Assembly (NCBI RefSeq): GCF_001485535.1 | Contig: NZ_BCMZ01000003.1 | Location: 56,974-120,973, forward strand | DNA length: 64,000 nt | From: Halobacterium sp. CBA1132 | GTDB lineage: Archaea; Halobacteriota; Halobacteria; Halobacteriales; Halobacteriaceae | Direction: 5' to 3' | In this document: piece after piece, positions 17,480 to 26,863 of the stretch | Layout: each line of letters starts with the position of its first letter | Numbering within the stretch: position 1 is the stretch's first letter | Program-made: the position numbers and the translations under genes | Notes under the pieces: generated by a model | What the model was told of the DNA's origin: nothing | Databases searched by the model: none | The model's input: the letters and a program-made list of their open reading frames with translations, nothing else

Positions 17480-19105
17480 TTACTGCCTCCGGTACCAGAG
17501 AACTGCTGCGGCCCCACCGACGACGACGATGACGCCGGCAATCAGCGGAATCGGCAGCCCGCCACCGCTACTTTCGACAACATCGATCGGGACACGCATC
17601 GTATTCGTTAGCTGGCTGTTGCCACGCTCGTCATCGTACCGGAAATCAAAGGAGATTGGGTAGGTCTTCTCTGGCGTTGCAGAGCCGGCTGCGGTCAGTT
17701 CGAATGTCATCGTAACCGTTTCATCCGGATCAAGTGCCTCCCTGTAGCCCGTGTCAGCATCACCGGTATCAAGGGGATTATCAGCGAACAGGCGGGCCTC
17801 AACATCGGTGACAGTCTCGTTGAGGTTGTTCGTCACCTCGACTGAGATTGTCCGTGAGCCGCCCGTCTCAATCGACTGCTCGGCAAGCTCAACGCTGAAC
17901 TGGTCGCGTTCCGGTGCGACAGCTGCCCGGATATCCAGCTTGTCATATGTCCGTTGGTCACGGTCCAAATTCCGATAGTCAACGGCGAAATCAAGCGATT
18001 TTGCGCCAGCCTCCGCTTCGCTACTGACTTCGATTGGCAGTCGGAACGACGTAGATTCACCAGCCGCTAAGGAGCCGACTGCGACGGAGTCCTCAATCGG
18101 AATGACCGTTTGCGTCGTACCGGCATACCGAACAACGACACTATGAGCCGTTTGTGGGCCTTGATTCGTGACCGTCCCGACAACCTCGCCGTCTTCGCCG
18201 ACACGAAGCGAACTGGTGACCTCACTGAAGCGGAATGCTTGTTTAGCGATTGTCTCGACGCCAGCCGTGATTGGCTCCGAAGTTTGGCTGATCCCGTCTG
18301 TATCATCATAGTTCACGGTGAGATCAAGCGTATATCCACGCTGGGTTGCGTCCGGAGCGAGTGCAACACTGTAATTAACCTCGCGTGTTTCGCCCGATTG
18401 CCAATCACCAACGTAGGAAGATGCACTCATTCCCCCACTATCGAACGTTAAAGCGTTGCTCCGCGAGTTGACGGTGACACTTGCGCCCCGGGCGAGCTGT
18501 GAGCCGGTGTTCCGAATCGTTACCGAGACGTCACTATTATCACCAACTTGCGCAGCCCCTTGGATGGCAACAACTTCGAATCGGGCGTCCTCGGTCACAG
18601 CAACGGTGATGGAGCCGGTTTGTGTGCGGGTGAAGTCGCTGTACTCGGCACCGTAGGCATCGTAATCGACAGCGCGCGTGTACTGGTACTCGTATTCAAC
18701 CGGGATTTTGTACGTCCCCGGCTCAGCACTCTCTGCAACCGTAATCGGGACGTCAACCTGACTGGAGCCAGTCGGGACGTTACCAACCGCAAGTTCCCCG
18801 ACGTTTATGTCAATCGGGGAATTTTCGTCATCGAGACTCATCGTCATCCCGCGAGCTGTTGTCACTCGATTTTCGTACTGTGAGGGACCGCCTTTGTCGA
18901 TTTTCCCACGATTCGTAATCGACAACGATAGTGTATCAGTTTTCCCAGCAGAAACGTCACCGGTGGTTGTTGCAAACGAGATGTTTGGCTGGCCAATCAC
19001 CTCGCCAGATTCCTGTGCAGCAACCGTCCCAGAGAGGCCAGCAGTCCCGATGGACCCAACAACGAGTACAACCATGAGGATTGCTGGAAGATGAACCCGT
19101 TTCAT
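17480..19105 (-). CDS. Exported COG1361-type beta-domain protein with C-terminal anchor, copy 1
   Basis: A 541-residue protein with a signal peptide (PAILMVVLVVGSIGTAGL, cut near VAAQES), then four or five immunoglobulin-like/CARDB-type domains (typified by LSLSITNRGKI, DVSVTIRNTGSQLARGASV, SVEVTNNLNETVTDVEARL), and a final membrane helix (PLIAGVIVVVGGAAAVLW) followed by RRQ. The bulk should face outside the cell, anchored by the C-terminus. Proteins of this sort are regularly paired with RND exporters in haloarchaea and may act as their periplasm-side partner. Residues 1-173 are encoded by DNA identical to the second copy. Confidence 0.85.
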   Translation of the reverse strand: MKRVHLPAILMVVLVVGSIGTAGLSGTVAAQESGEVIGQPNISFATTTGDVSAGKTDTLSLSITNRGKIDKGGPSQYENRVTTARGMTMSLDDENSPIDINVGELAVGNVPTGSSQVDVPITVAESAEPGTYKIPVEYEYQYTRAVDYDAYGAEYSDFTRTQTGSITVAVTEDARFEVVAIQGAAQVGDNSDVSVTIRNTGSQLARGASVTVNSRSNALTFDSGGMSASSYVGDWQSGETREVNYSVALAPDATQRGYTLDLTVNYDDTDGISQTSEPITAGVETIAKQAFRFSEVTSSLRVGEDGEVVGTVTNQGPQTAHSVVVRYAGTTQTVIPIEDSVAVGSLAAGESTSFRLPIEVSSEAEAGAKSLDFAVDYRNLDRDQRTYDKLDIRAAVAPERDQFSVELAEQSIETGGSRTISVEVTNNLNETVTDVEARLFADNPLDTGDADTGYREALDPDETVTMTFELTAAGSATPEKTYPISFDFRYDDERGNSQLTNTMRVPIDVVESSGGGLPIPLIAGVIVVVGGAAAVLWYRRQ

Positions 19106-19110
19106 GAGTG
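18588..19110 (-). repeat. 523-bp tract identical to 22803-23325
   Basis: From the codons around residue 173 to just past the start codon, the two COG1361-type genes are identical at the DNA level as far as I can see. They differ strongly on both sides (proteins dissimilar after about residue 173; upstream DNA only loosely alike). That pattern indicates recent gene conversion or partial duplication. Confidence 0.85.
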
Positions 19111-19197
19111 AGGACTGAGGATATCGGGCGTCTCTGGGTTCGTGAAGCGGCCGAAACGTCGCTTCTGATGGGTGGCTAAACTAACTAGGGTTGTATT

Positions 19198-19228
19198 CAT
19201 TGATATACACTTACCGACCAGTCGTGAG
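19198..19228 (-). promoter_or_regulatory. Promoter with TetR-operator-like site for operon copy 1
   Basis: GATATACAC (19202-19210, a TATA-like box on the minus strand) is followed by TTACCGACCAGTCGTGAGG. This aligns with the operator region of copy 2 (ATCTACCGAACGTTCGGGAG), but the palindrome is degenerate (CGAC..GTCG). The same TetR protein could bind here more weakly. Confidence 0.5.
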
Positions 19229-19409
19229 GGCATCAAGCTTCGTGTTTAGGAAGTATCATCTACTACTATAATATCCTCTCCGTGATGAACGGTGGGACTC
19301 TATCGCTGTTGAAAGGTGGTCCTACACCCGTGTCTCGTCTTCCGTGAAAACCAAGTCCGTTGCGTACAGCGTCTCATCGACTACCCAATACAAAAGACGG
19401 GGCCGGTCG

Positions 19410-21656
19410 TTAGGCCGACTGACCGCGTGACGTCCGGTAGTTGTGCACATGCTCCGCAAGGCCATCAAGAAGGACGAGCGTCGGGGGAAGCGTGACAAGC
19501 GACGCGAGCAATGTCAGGAAGATAACACCGACGGTAAGGAAGCCGAAGCCACTAAGAATCGGGAACGGGGAGAGAATCAGTGCAGAGAATCCAAAGACCG
19601 TTGTCATCCCTGAAACACTGATTGCCTTTCCGACGCGCGACGAGGCGATTTGTACGGCATCGAGCTTACTCACGCCGCCCCGGGCTTTTTCCTCGTAGTA
19701 GCGCTCCATCAGAATAATCGTGTACTCGGCGCCAATCCCGACAGTCATCGCGCCCAGGCTAGCGCCCAGCGGCGACACTGGAATTCCGAGCTCATACATA
19801 TAGATATTCTGCCAGCCAAGCACGAATATCATCGGCACGAGCGGCGCGACAGCCTTCACGATATCACGGTAGTAGCACAACAACAGCCCAAGAACGAACA
19901 GCACACCCAAGGCCGTTGTCACGTTCCGTGAATCGATCTGTGAGATAATTGATGGCGTCGAAATTGCGGCTGTCCCAGTAACCTTAGCGCTGACACCGGA
20001 CGGCGGATTACTGTGATCAATCGCGCTCTCAGCATTATCCAGGAACGAGAGTACCTCAGCACTGTTCATATCCTGGACCGTCGAGACGGTTACATGAGCG
20101 CGTCCATCGTTATAATACCGCTCGCGAGTTTGCTGTGGAATCTCGGCGAGGACACGTTTGACACCCGCCTCAGTCTGGGGAATCTCACCACCATTATGGG
20201 CTGCAACAAGTGTCGCGGGCGAATCAACACCCTGAATAAGTGGTGTCCCGCTCGCAACATCGCCAAAGCGTTGCATCCAGTGTAACACCTCGGGGTCTCG
20301 CAGATTTGTGCCGGTGACGAGCATACTATAGCTCGCACTTGACCCCCCGCCCGTAACAGACTGGAACTGCTGGAGGTCAACGTATGCCGGCAAATCTTGC
20401 GGAATAAACTCGTTGGTGTCTGTCATCGTATCCAGCGACGAGCTTACCTGAAAGCCGACACCCGCGAGCACAAGTGCAAGCATCAGCACCGTTTTCGGGT
20501 GTGAGGCAAAGACACGTGAAACGCGTCCTATAAGTTGCCCGACAGTGCCGACACCAGTGAGTCGGTCCTCTGTCGATACCTCATTATCGGCATCCGAGGA
20601 TGCCTCAATTTCACCATCATACCGCCAGCGGACGTAAATCGTCAGCAGGGATAGCAACACGAGGATTCCGGTGGCGTACGTGAGCAGAACGCCAAGAATG
20701 GACGTCTGCGCGAACCAGATGGTTGCGGGTGACGTCGTGGACACCCACGTTGCGGCAAAGCCGAGCGCGGCCGCAAGCATCGCGATGAGTACGGGTGGAC
20801 CGACACCGCCGAGGGCAATTGGGAGCGCTGTCCGGGGGGGATGTCGTTCCAGTTCTTCTTCGTAGCGCTCGTGGAACTGCACGGAGTAATCAATGCCTAG
20901 CCCGATGAGGATAGGGAACACCGCACTTGTCAGCGTTGAGTTCGGAATACCAAGGTAGCCGATTGCGCCGAAGGTGTAGATGACACCAACGAAAACAGCG
21001 ACGATCGGCAAGAGGCGCAACCGAACCCCGCGAAAGAGGAAGAACAACGCCACTACCATCAGCCCAACTGCCAGCCCGAGAAGCTGGGTAGTACTCTGTT
21101 GGATGACGCTTGACATCTGTGCGGAGAAAGCAGCGCTCCCAGTAACGGTCACGGAGACGCCGGCCGGGAAGTTCGCCCACTGTTTGACATCAACCGCCCG
21201 GTCGTAGATCGGGCGTTCTTCCTGCTGTGAGAGCCCCGTATCAGTAGTGATACTTACGATCGCGTAGTCTGGTGAGCCGAGCACGGATTCGATTTTCCGT
21301 TCCGAGTCAGGAATCCGTCCGTACTCAGCTCTTACGCGGTCGGCTGGGCTGGTAACGCTGTAGACATTCGCTGTCTCACCCATCCGTTGGTCGAGTCTGT
21401 CGATCGCGCGAATCGTCGACGGTTCCGTGACATCGCCACGGATGAGGACCGCGACGCTACCGCGGCTGAACGACTCAGAGTACGCATCATACGTCGGATT
21501 ATCAGAGACGAACGCCGAGTCGCCGGTGACGCTCGTAATCTGTGCCGCGCCGCCGACGGAGACGAAGATGAGGAGAACAGCGAGCGCAATTGTCGCTATT
21601 GGGCGCGCCTGCACCCGGTCGCCAATTGACGCGAAGATTCCGCGGAGCTTAGCCAT
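19410..21656 (-). CDS. RND/MMPL-superfamily exporter, copy 2
   Basis: A 748-residue paralog of the exporter at 15011-17476, with the same two-half plan. Helix 1 is RPIATIALAVLLIFVSVGGA. The first core block includes VFPILIGLGIDYSVQFHERY and the second includes GASLGAMTVGIGAEYTIILM; conserved acidic residues lie in the D/EYS/T positions. Shorter extracellular domains account for the smaller size. It follows the frameshifted COG1361-type gene by 27 nt and is probably co-transcribed with it. The cargo is unknown; lipids or hydrophobic compounds are likely from the family. Confidence 0.85.
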   Translation of the reverse strand: MAKLRGIFASIGDRVQARPIATIALAVLLIFVSVGGAAQITSVTGDSAFVSDNPTYDAYSESFSRGSVAVLIRGDVTEPSTIRAIDRLDQRMGETANVYSVTSPADRVRAEYGRIPDSERKIESVLGSPDYAIVSITTDTGLSQQEERPIYDRAVDVKQWANFPAGVSVTVTGSAAFSAQMSSVIQQSTTQLLGLAVGLMVVALFFLFRGVRLRLLPIVAVFVGVIYTFGAIGYLGIPNSTLTSAVFPILIGLGIDYSVQFHERYEEELERHPPRTALPIALGGVGPPVLIAMLAAALGFAATWVSTTSPATIWFAQTSILGVLLTYATGILVLLSLLTIYVRWRYDGEIEASSDADNEVSTEDRLTGVGTVGQLIGRVSRVFASHPKTVLMLALVLAGVGFQVSSSLDTMTDTNEFIPQDLPAYVDLQQFQSVTGGGSSASYSMLVTGTNLRDPEVLHWMQRFGDVASGTPLIQGVDSPATLVAAHNGGEIPQTEAGVKRVLAEIPQQTRERYYNDGRAHVTVSTVQDMNSAEVLSFLDNAESAIDHSNPPSGVSAKVTGTAAISTPSIISQIDSRNVTTALGVLFVLGLLLCYYRDIVKAVAPLVPMIFVLGWQNIYMYELGIPVSPLGASLGAMTVGIGAEYTIILMERYYEEKARGGVSKLDAVQIASSRVGKAISVSGMTTVFGFSALILSPFPILSGFGFLTVGVIFLTLLASLVTLPPTLVLLDGLAEHVHNYRTSRGQSA

Positions 21657-21683
21657 GCGTGGTCCCCCCGTGTGTGCGTCCCA

Positions 21684-23320
21684 TCATCGGCGACGGTAGA
21701 GGACATAGGCGCCGCCCGCAGCGATGAGCACGACACCGGCAATCACCGGAAGCGGAACGGGAAGACCGCCGCTCGCGGGTGAGACTGGGATGCCAATCGA
21801 GAGTCCATCGGTGTACTTCGTGTCGCCATCGGCGTCGTCGTAGCGGACCTCGATAGAAGCATCATACTCCTTGACGAGAGCAGCAGAGCCGGCACTGGCG
21901 GTGAACGTCGCATTCATCGTCTCACCGGGCTCCATCGTCCCGAGGTACGCGCTATCGTCCGACGTCGAGATCGGGTCACTCACGAAGAGCTTAGCGTTCG
22001 TCGCGGAAACCGCCTGGTCACCGTTGTAGCGGATGCCGACCGTCACTGAATCGCTGCCACCAGATGTGACGCCCGTTGAGACGGTCGTGATTGTGAAGGG
22101 GCACGCTCGGAGCTAATCATGATTGACTTCCGGATTGGCGTCTCCGTCGTTCGGACATCACCGTCGGCATTCTCATACTGCACAGTGAACGGGAAGGTAT
22201 TCGTTCCAGGTTCAGCGCTGGCTGGAATTGAGACGGTAAACGAGACTGACGCGGATTCCCCGACAGCAAGGTCACCGACTGATGACTCACCGTTCGTTGC
22301 TGTCACCGTCGACGTTTGTCCGAGCTGTACCGCGACGTTTTGGGCGTTGCCAGGGCCAGTGTTGACAATCGTCGCGTTGATTCGTGCCTCCGATTCGTCA
22401 ACGCGGAAGTTCTCCGTGGAGACATCACGCAACTCAAAGGACCGCTCCGGACGTACCGTCACACCTGTTGTGAGCGTATCGGATGTCTCTATGACACCAT
22501 TGTGGTTTCGATAGGAGACGACGACATCGGCTGGATACGAACCAGCTGCGGTTTCGCTCCCGGCGCCGACCTGCGTGGAGAGCGTTGTTTTCTCACCGGG
22601 GTCCAGTGATGGCACGTAGAGGCTCGTCGAAGCCGACGCACTCGACCGCGAGCCGAAGTAAATCGACGATGACTGCGTGGAGAGTCGGACGGACGCTGCA
22701 GTTGCGGTCCGCGTGCCCGTGTTCTTGAGAGTGAACGAGAGATTTCCGGTGTCGCCCGCAAAGACATTGTTGGTGCCCTCGGACACAACTTCGAATTGGG
22801 CTTCCTCGGTCACAGCAACGGTGATGGAGCCGGTTTGTGTGCGGGTGAAGTCGCTGTACTCGGCACCGTAGGCATCGTAATCGACAGCGCGCGTGTACTG
22901 GTACTCGTATTCAACCGGGATTTTGTACGTCCCCGGCTCAGCACTCTCTGCAACCGTAATCGGGACGTCAACCTGACTGGAGCCAGTCGGGACGTTACCA
23001 ACCGCAAGTTCCCCGACGTTTATGTCAATCGGGGAATTTTCGTCATCGAGACTCATCGTCATCCCGCGAGCTGTTGTCACTCGATTTTCGTACTGTGAGG
23101 GACCGCCTTTGTCGATTTTCCCACGATTCGTAATCGACAACGATAGTGTATCAGTTTTCCCAGCAGAAACGTCACCGGTGGTTGTTGCAAACGAGATGTT
23201 TGGCTGGCCAATCACCTCGCCAGATTCCTGTGCAGCAACCGTCCCAGAGAGGCCAGCAGTCCCGATGGACCCAACAACGAGTACAACCATGAGGATTGCT
23301 GGAAGATGAACCCGTTTCAT
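21684..23320 (-). pseudogene. Exported COG1361-type protein, copy 2, with frameshift
   Basis: The frame from 23320 has the same signal peptide and first 173 residues as copy 1, then different beta-domains (NVFAGDTGNLSFTLKNTGTR, DESEARINATIVNTGPGNA). At about 22096, within a CCCC run, one base is missing. The other frame continues as FTITTVSTGVTSGGSDSVTV and GIRYNGDQAVSATNAKLFVS to a C-terminal helix (LPVIAGVVLIAAGGAYVLY) and RRR at 21684. Joined, it is a complete homolog of about 545 residues. The break may be real phase variation or decay, or a sequencing error in a homopolymer. Confidence 0.75.
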
Positions 23321-23414
23321 GAGTGCTGAGTGGATGTCTTGGGTGTCGCTGAATTGACAAAGCAGTTGAAGCGTCGTTTGTGACTGCTGCCTGAATCAAC
23401 TAACGCTAATCCCA

Positions 23415-23450
23415 TTAGTATATCTACCGAACGTTCGGGAGCCTATAAAC
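23415..23450. promoter_or_regulatory. Divergent promoter with a perfect TetR-type palindrome
   Basis: CCGAACGTTCGG (23427-23438) is a perfect 12-bp palindrome. On one side lies GTATATC (23418-23424), the TATA-like box of the leftward exporter operon; on the other, CCTATAAAC (23442-23450), the TATA-like box of the rightward tetR. A dimeric TetR repressor bound here would cover both promoters. Confidence 0.65.
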
Positions 23451-23517
23451 TTTTGTCTGTCGGAAAGATATCCAGAGAAGCCGCAAGTTCAAACCCGGTA
23501 GTCAATAAAGTAAACAT

Positions 23518-24138
23518 ATGCCAACGAACAGCCCGTTTGAAGGGCCTCCTAACGATACCCGTGAGGAAATCCTTCGGGCCGCCTTTCTTGTCGTCCAAAA
23601 ACACGGCTATGACGGTCTTTCGATGAACCGAATTGCAGACGAAGTTGGCATTCAAAAATCATCAGTCTATCATCACTACTCGGATAAAGATACTCTCCTA
23701 CTGTCTCTTGTTGATTATGTTATGGCAGAACTCGAATATCGAATCATGCAGCCGGATGACGCAACCCCATTACAGAAACTGAAGTTGTTCATCGATCAAG
23801 TTATCTTTGGCCGATCTGTTTCATCAAAAGGAGCCGTCTCACCACCAGCAGAGCCGACACTGCAGGTGTTCCTCCAAATCCGAGCACAAGCCACGTATGC
23901 CGAACCGTATCAGGAGAAGGTAACAGAGATTGAGCGACTCCAGCAAGCCCATATCGTAGATATTATTCAGCGCGGTATCGCTAGTGGAGACTTCCGTGAT
24001 ATAGCGACAGAACCGATTGCTGCCCTCCTCGTAACACTTGCAACAGGTGTGCTGTCACGTCGTGTGACGACAACAGTCGATCTCAACCCGGTTCATGAAG
24101 CAATCCACGAGTATCTCCGCGTGATCCTGATTAAGTAG
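23518..24138 (+). CDS. TetR-family transcriptional regulator
   Basis: A 206-residue TetR protein. The N-terminal HTH is clear (TREEILRAAFLVVQKHGYDG, LSMNRIADEVGIQKSSVYHH, YSDKDTLLLSLVDYV); the rest is the helical ligand-binding/dimerisation domain. It is divergently transcribed from the COG1361/RND operon, with a 12-bp palindrome between them, the classic arrangement for a repressor of an efflux operon and of itself. The ligand is probably a substrate of the exporters. Confidence 0.85.
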   Translation: MPTNSPFEGPPNDTREEILRAAFLVVQKHGYDGLSMNRIADEVGIQKSSVYHHYSDKDTLLLSLVDYVMAELEYRIMQPDDATPLQKLKLFIDQVIFGRSVSSKGAVSPPAEPTLQVFLQIRAQATYAEPYQEKVTEIERLQQAHIVDIIQRGIASGDFRDIATEPIAALLVTLATGVLSRRVTTTVDLNPVHEAIHEYLRVILIK

Positions 24139-24142
24139 CCGT

Positions 24143-24335
24143 CCATTGACCTCCTCCTCCACGTGAACGCGGAGGAATCCCACCACGGGATTTCAGTCCC
24201 AGCGAAGCGGCCTGTTGGTTTCAAGACGCATCCGTTCCAGGCGTCGTCTGCTTGGTGTCAGCATCGGCGTGGCTGTCTTGTGGCCCGGTCAAAGAGGCCT
24301 CATCCTCAGCCGAGTCATCGTCACCGGCCTTCTGC
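24143..24335 (+). repeat. IS1341/IS605-type end remnant, copy 2
   Basis: Matches the minus strand of 5232-5400 over about 160 bases, including GGTTTCAAGACGCATCCGTT, CCAGGCGTCGTCTGCTTGGT and GTGGCCCGGTCAAAG. It starts with TTGACCTCCTCC, a sequence seen near the ends of TnpB-type elements. No coding sequence of the element is left. Confidence 0.5.
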
Positions 24336-24406
24336 CGGGAAGGCGGAGCTATGCGCTCGTATCTCTATCAATAGAGTTTACTCGGTTGAGTTACAGCGAG
24401 GAACAC

Positions 24407-24577
24407 ATGGATTCTGTCCGTCGTGGACTCCGGCAAGACGATATCTCGAAGGATATGTACGAACGGTTAACGTGCACACAATGCGGAGAACAACTTGTTA
24501 CGGAGAATAACCCGGATGATGTCGGGTCGATTCGTGCATGTCCGGAATGTGGTAGTCAGTGGCGCCAGCTGCCATAA
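24407..24577 (+). CDS. HVO_0758-type small zinc-finger protein
   Basis: A 56-residue protein from ATG 24407: DSVRRGLRQDDISKDMYERL, then TCTQCGEQLV and RACPECGSQWRQLP. The two CxxC pairs make one zinc ribbon. The RKGLR..DI.KDxYERLxC opening is that of the conserved haloarchaeal HVO_0758 family, whose role is unknown. A longer in-frame reading from 24215 only extends into the transposon remnant, so the internal ATG is chosen. Confidence 0.8.
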   Translation: MDSVRRGLRQDDISKDMYERLTCTQCGEQLVTENNPDDVGSIRACPECGSQWRQLP

Positions 24578-24615
24578 GTAAGGATATTTGAGTTGGAGTC
24601 GAACAAATACGAGCT

Positions 24616-25338
24616 ATGGTTGGATATTCTGATGACGAACTCCTCACAGCAATTAAAGAATTAGCCGCAGAATACGGCCGACCACCAACATTACAAGAGA
24701 TAGAAGACGAGACAGCGTACAGTCGGCAGGTGTATTATACACACTTTGGGTCCTGGCAAGCGGCCCTAGAAGTAGCCGGGTTTGAACCACGTCCACCACA
24801 ATCTGCGATTCCAGATGAAAAACTAGTTGAAGAACTCCAGCGGTTGGCGGAGAAGTTCGGGCGCCCACCGACAATCAAGGAAATGAACGAGCAGGGAGAG
24901 TATTGGGGGTCTACGTATAAGAACCATTTTGACTCATGGGCAGCAGCGATTGCCGCTGCTGGCTATAACCCGGACTATCTCTCGGGCCGGATTAGTGATG
25001 ACGACCTTCTTAATGAGCTTACACACCTTGGCCAGCAACTGGATAAGCGACCAACCTTTCGTGAGATGGAAGAACAGGGCGCATATGACCCTAAAACCTA
25101 TGTGCGGCGGTTTGGATCATGGAATGATGCCCTGGAGGCTGCTGGATTCGAGCCATCAGCAAAGTTAACAAAAGACGAATTACGAACGGACTTGCAACAA
25201 CTTGCCGACAAATTGAACAAGCAGCCAACACAACGTGAGATGAATGAGTATGGGGAGCGCAGCCACAATACGTACGTTAACGCATTTGGTTCGTGGTCGA
25301 ACGCCATTGACGAAGCACTACATGACGAACACACCTAG
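24616..25338 (+). CDS. HNH-endonuclease-associated repeat protein, paralog 2
   Basis: A 240-residue protein of four repeats like those at 5533-6276: SDDELLTAIKELAAEYGRPP, YYTHFGSWQAALEVAGFEP, then YKNHFDSWAAAIAAAGYNP, YVRRFGSWNDALEAAGFEP and YVNAFGSWSNAI. No nuclease motif is visible. Codon use is clearly more AT-rich than in paralog 1, so the two did not arise by a recent duplication here. A DNA-binding role is inferred from the repeat family. Confidence 0.8.
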   Translation: MVGYSDDELLTAIKELAAEYGRPPTLQEIEDETAYSRQVYYTHFGSWQAALEVAGFEPRPPQSAIPDEKLVEELQRLAEKFGRPPTIKEMNEQGEYWGSTYKNHFDSWAAAIAAAGYNPDYLSGRISDDDLLNELTHLGQQLDKRPTFREMEEQGAYDPKTYVRRFGSWNDALEAAGFEPSAKLTKDELRTDLQQLADKLNKQPTQREMNEYGERSHNTYVNAFGSWSNAIDEALHDEHT

Positions 25339-25681
25339 CCTCCAACATATCTTCGATGGAGTAAGGAGTTATAGAAAGAGCAAGGTGAAAACCGCTGTTT
25401 TTAGCCATAGGTAGCTTAATAGTGCCGAAACACAATCTGGCACTCTACCTATCTACCTGATAGAAAATTGATGTGTCTCTCGGATGTATTTGGCAGCACT
25501 CCCCTCCGCGTAAATGTGGGGAAACCCCGAGCGGTGGGAGTTTCGGGTTCCCAGTCCAATTACCAGTCTCCACTTCTTTCGGACACGGGTAGTCCCACAA
25601 TATCGGAGTGATAGACTACTTGCAGCTAGCCGAATACGGCTCCCCGGAGTTTAAATACTCTTGCGCGGGTATGGCTTCTTG
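25339..25681 (+). promoter_or_regulatory. Intergenic region with the cetZ promoter
   Basis: TTTAAATA at about 25650-25657 lies 25 nt ahead of ATG 25682, the spacing expected for a TATA box of a leaderless archaeal transcript. Further upstream, around 25500-25560, GGGGAAACCCC and adjacent sequence look like another TnpB-element end remnant. No gene is seen in the rest. Confidence 0.55.
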
Positions 25682-26860
25682 ATGAAACTCGCTACGATTG
25701 GGGTCGGGAATGCGGGTAGTAAAATTGTCGACCGCATGGTCGAGTTCGAGTCACGGACTGACCGAAACCTTTGCCAACACGTCCACGCAATTAACACGGC
25801 ACGAACGGACCTAGCAAAGCCGGATTACATCCCTGAGAACCGACGGCTTCTGATTGGCGATACGAACCAGAAAGCCAAGGGTCATGGGGTTGGCGGTGAC
25901 GTTGAAATCGGCGCCGAAGTCGCAAAGGCGGACCTCGACGAGATTCGGCGAGCGTTCGACAACATCGAGATTCACGAGGTCGACGCGATTCTTGTTGTGG
26001 CAGGGCTCGGTGGTGGTACTGGCAGTGGTGGTGGCCCAGTCGTGATTGACGCCCTCCAAGAGATGTATGATGAGCCGGTATACGGGCTCGGTGTTCTTCC
26101 GGGCGAATACGAGGGCGGTCGGCCAGCACTGAATGCGGCCCGCTCCCTCCAATCATTTGTCAATAAAGTTGATAACTTCATCGGGTTCGATAACGACGCT
26201 TGGCGAGCCCGTGAACAGACAATAGAAGAAGGATACGAGCAGATGAACCGTGAGTTGGCGGCTCGCCTTGTTACACTACTTGCTGCCGGCGAGACTGATG
26301 ATTCGGAAGTTGCCGAGAACGCGATGGACTCCAGTGACATTATTCGGACACTGGACACTGGCGGCGTATCAACGATCGGCTATGCGGCAACCGACGTCGA
26401 GAATAACGCTGATGACGGCCTGCTTGATCGCTGGAGTGACGACCAAACTGACGTGGTAGATGAGGGAAGTAAGGCGACGAAAATTCAGGGTTTAGTTCGG
26501 CGTGCCGTGAATTCACGTCTTACAGTTCCGGCTGAAGTTTCAAGTGCTGACCGCGCCCTCGTTGTCCTCTCGGGGCCGCCAAGTGAATTCTCTCGAAAAG
26601 GCATCGAGAGTGCACGCCAATGGCTCGAACAAGAAGCTGACACCGTTGAGGTCCTCGTGGGTGACGACCCACGGAAGCAGTCCCCACAGCTTGCCGCAGC
26701 GGTCCTCCTCTCAAACGTGACTGAAACCCCGCGTATCGAGGAGATCCAAAACCAAGCCGTCGACGCCCAGGAGAAAATTGCTGAACAGGAAGCCGTTCGT
26801 GAAGAGGAAATCAATAATCTGATCACCGACGAAAACGACGATCTCGACCCTGTTGTGTAG
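25682..26860 (+). CDS. cetZ: CetZ tubulin-superfamily protein 1
   Basis: A 392-residue FtsZ/tubulin-like GTPase of the haloarchaeal CetZ group. KLATIGVGNAGSKIVDRMVE is the nucleotide-binding start, LVVAGLGGGTGSGGGPVV holds the GGGTGSG tubulin signature, and NAARSLQSFVNKVDNFIGFD follows. The C-terminal domain keeps VVLSGPP and ends in a long acidic tail. CetZ proteins form cytoskeletal filaments that control cell shape and motility rather than division. The start at ATG 25682 fits the conserved N-terminus and the TATA position. A second cetZ follows 3 nt later, so the two are co-transcribed. Confidence 0.88.
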   Translation: MKLATIGVGNAGSKIVDRMVEFESRTDRNLCQHVHAINTARTDLAKPDYIPENRRLLIGDTNQKAKGHGVGGDVEIGAEVAKADLDEIRRAFDNIEIHEVDAILVVAGLGGGTGSGGGPVVIDALQEMYDEPVYGLGVLPGEYEGGRPALNAARSLQSFVNKVDNFIGFDNDAWRAREQTIEEGYEQMNRELAARLVTLLAAGETDDSEVAENAMDSSDIIRTLDTGGVSTIGYAATDVENNADDGLLDRWSDDQTDVVDEGSKATKIQGLVRRAVNSRLTVPAEVSSADRALVVLSGPPSEFSRKGIESARQWLEQEADTVEVLVGDDPRKQSPQLAAAVLLSNVTETPRIEEIQNQAVDAQEKIAEQEAVREEEINNLITDENDDLDPVV

Positions 26861-26863
26861 CCG

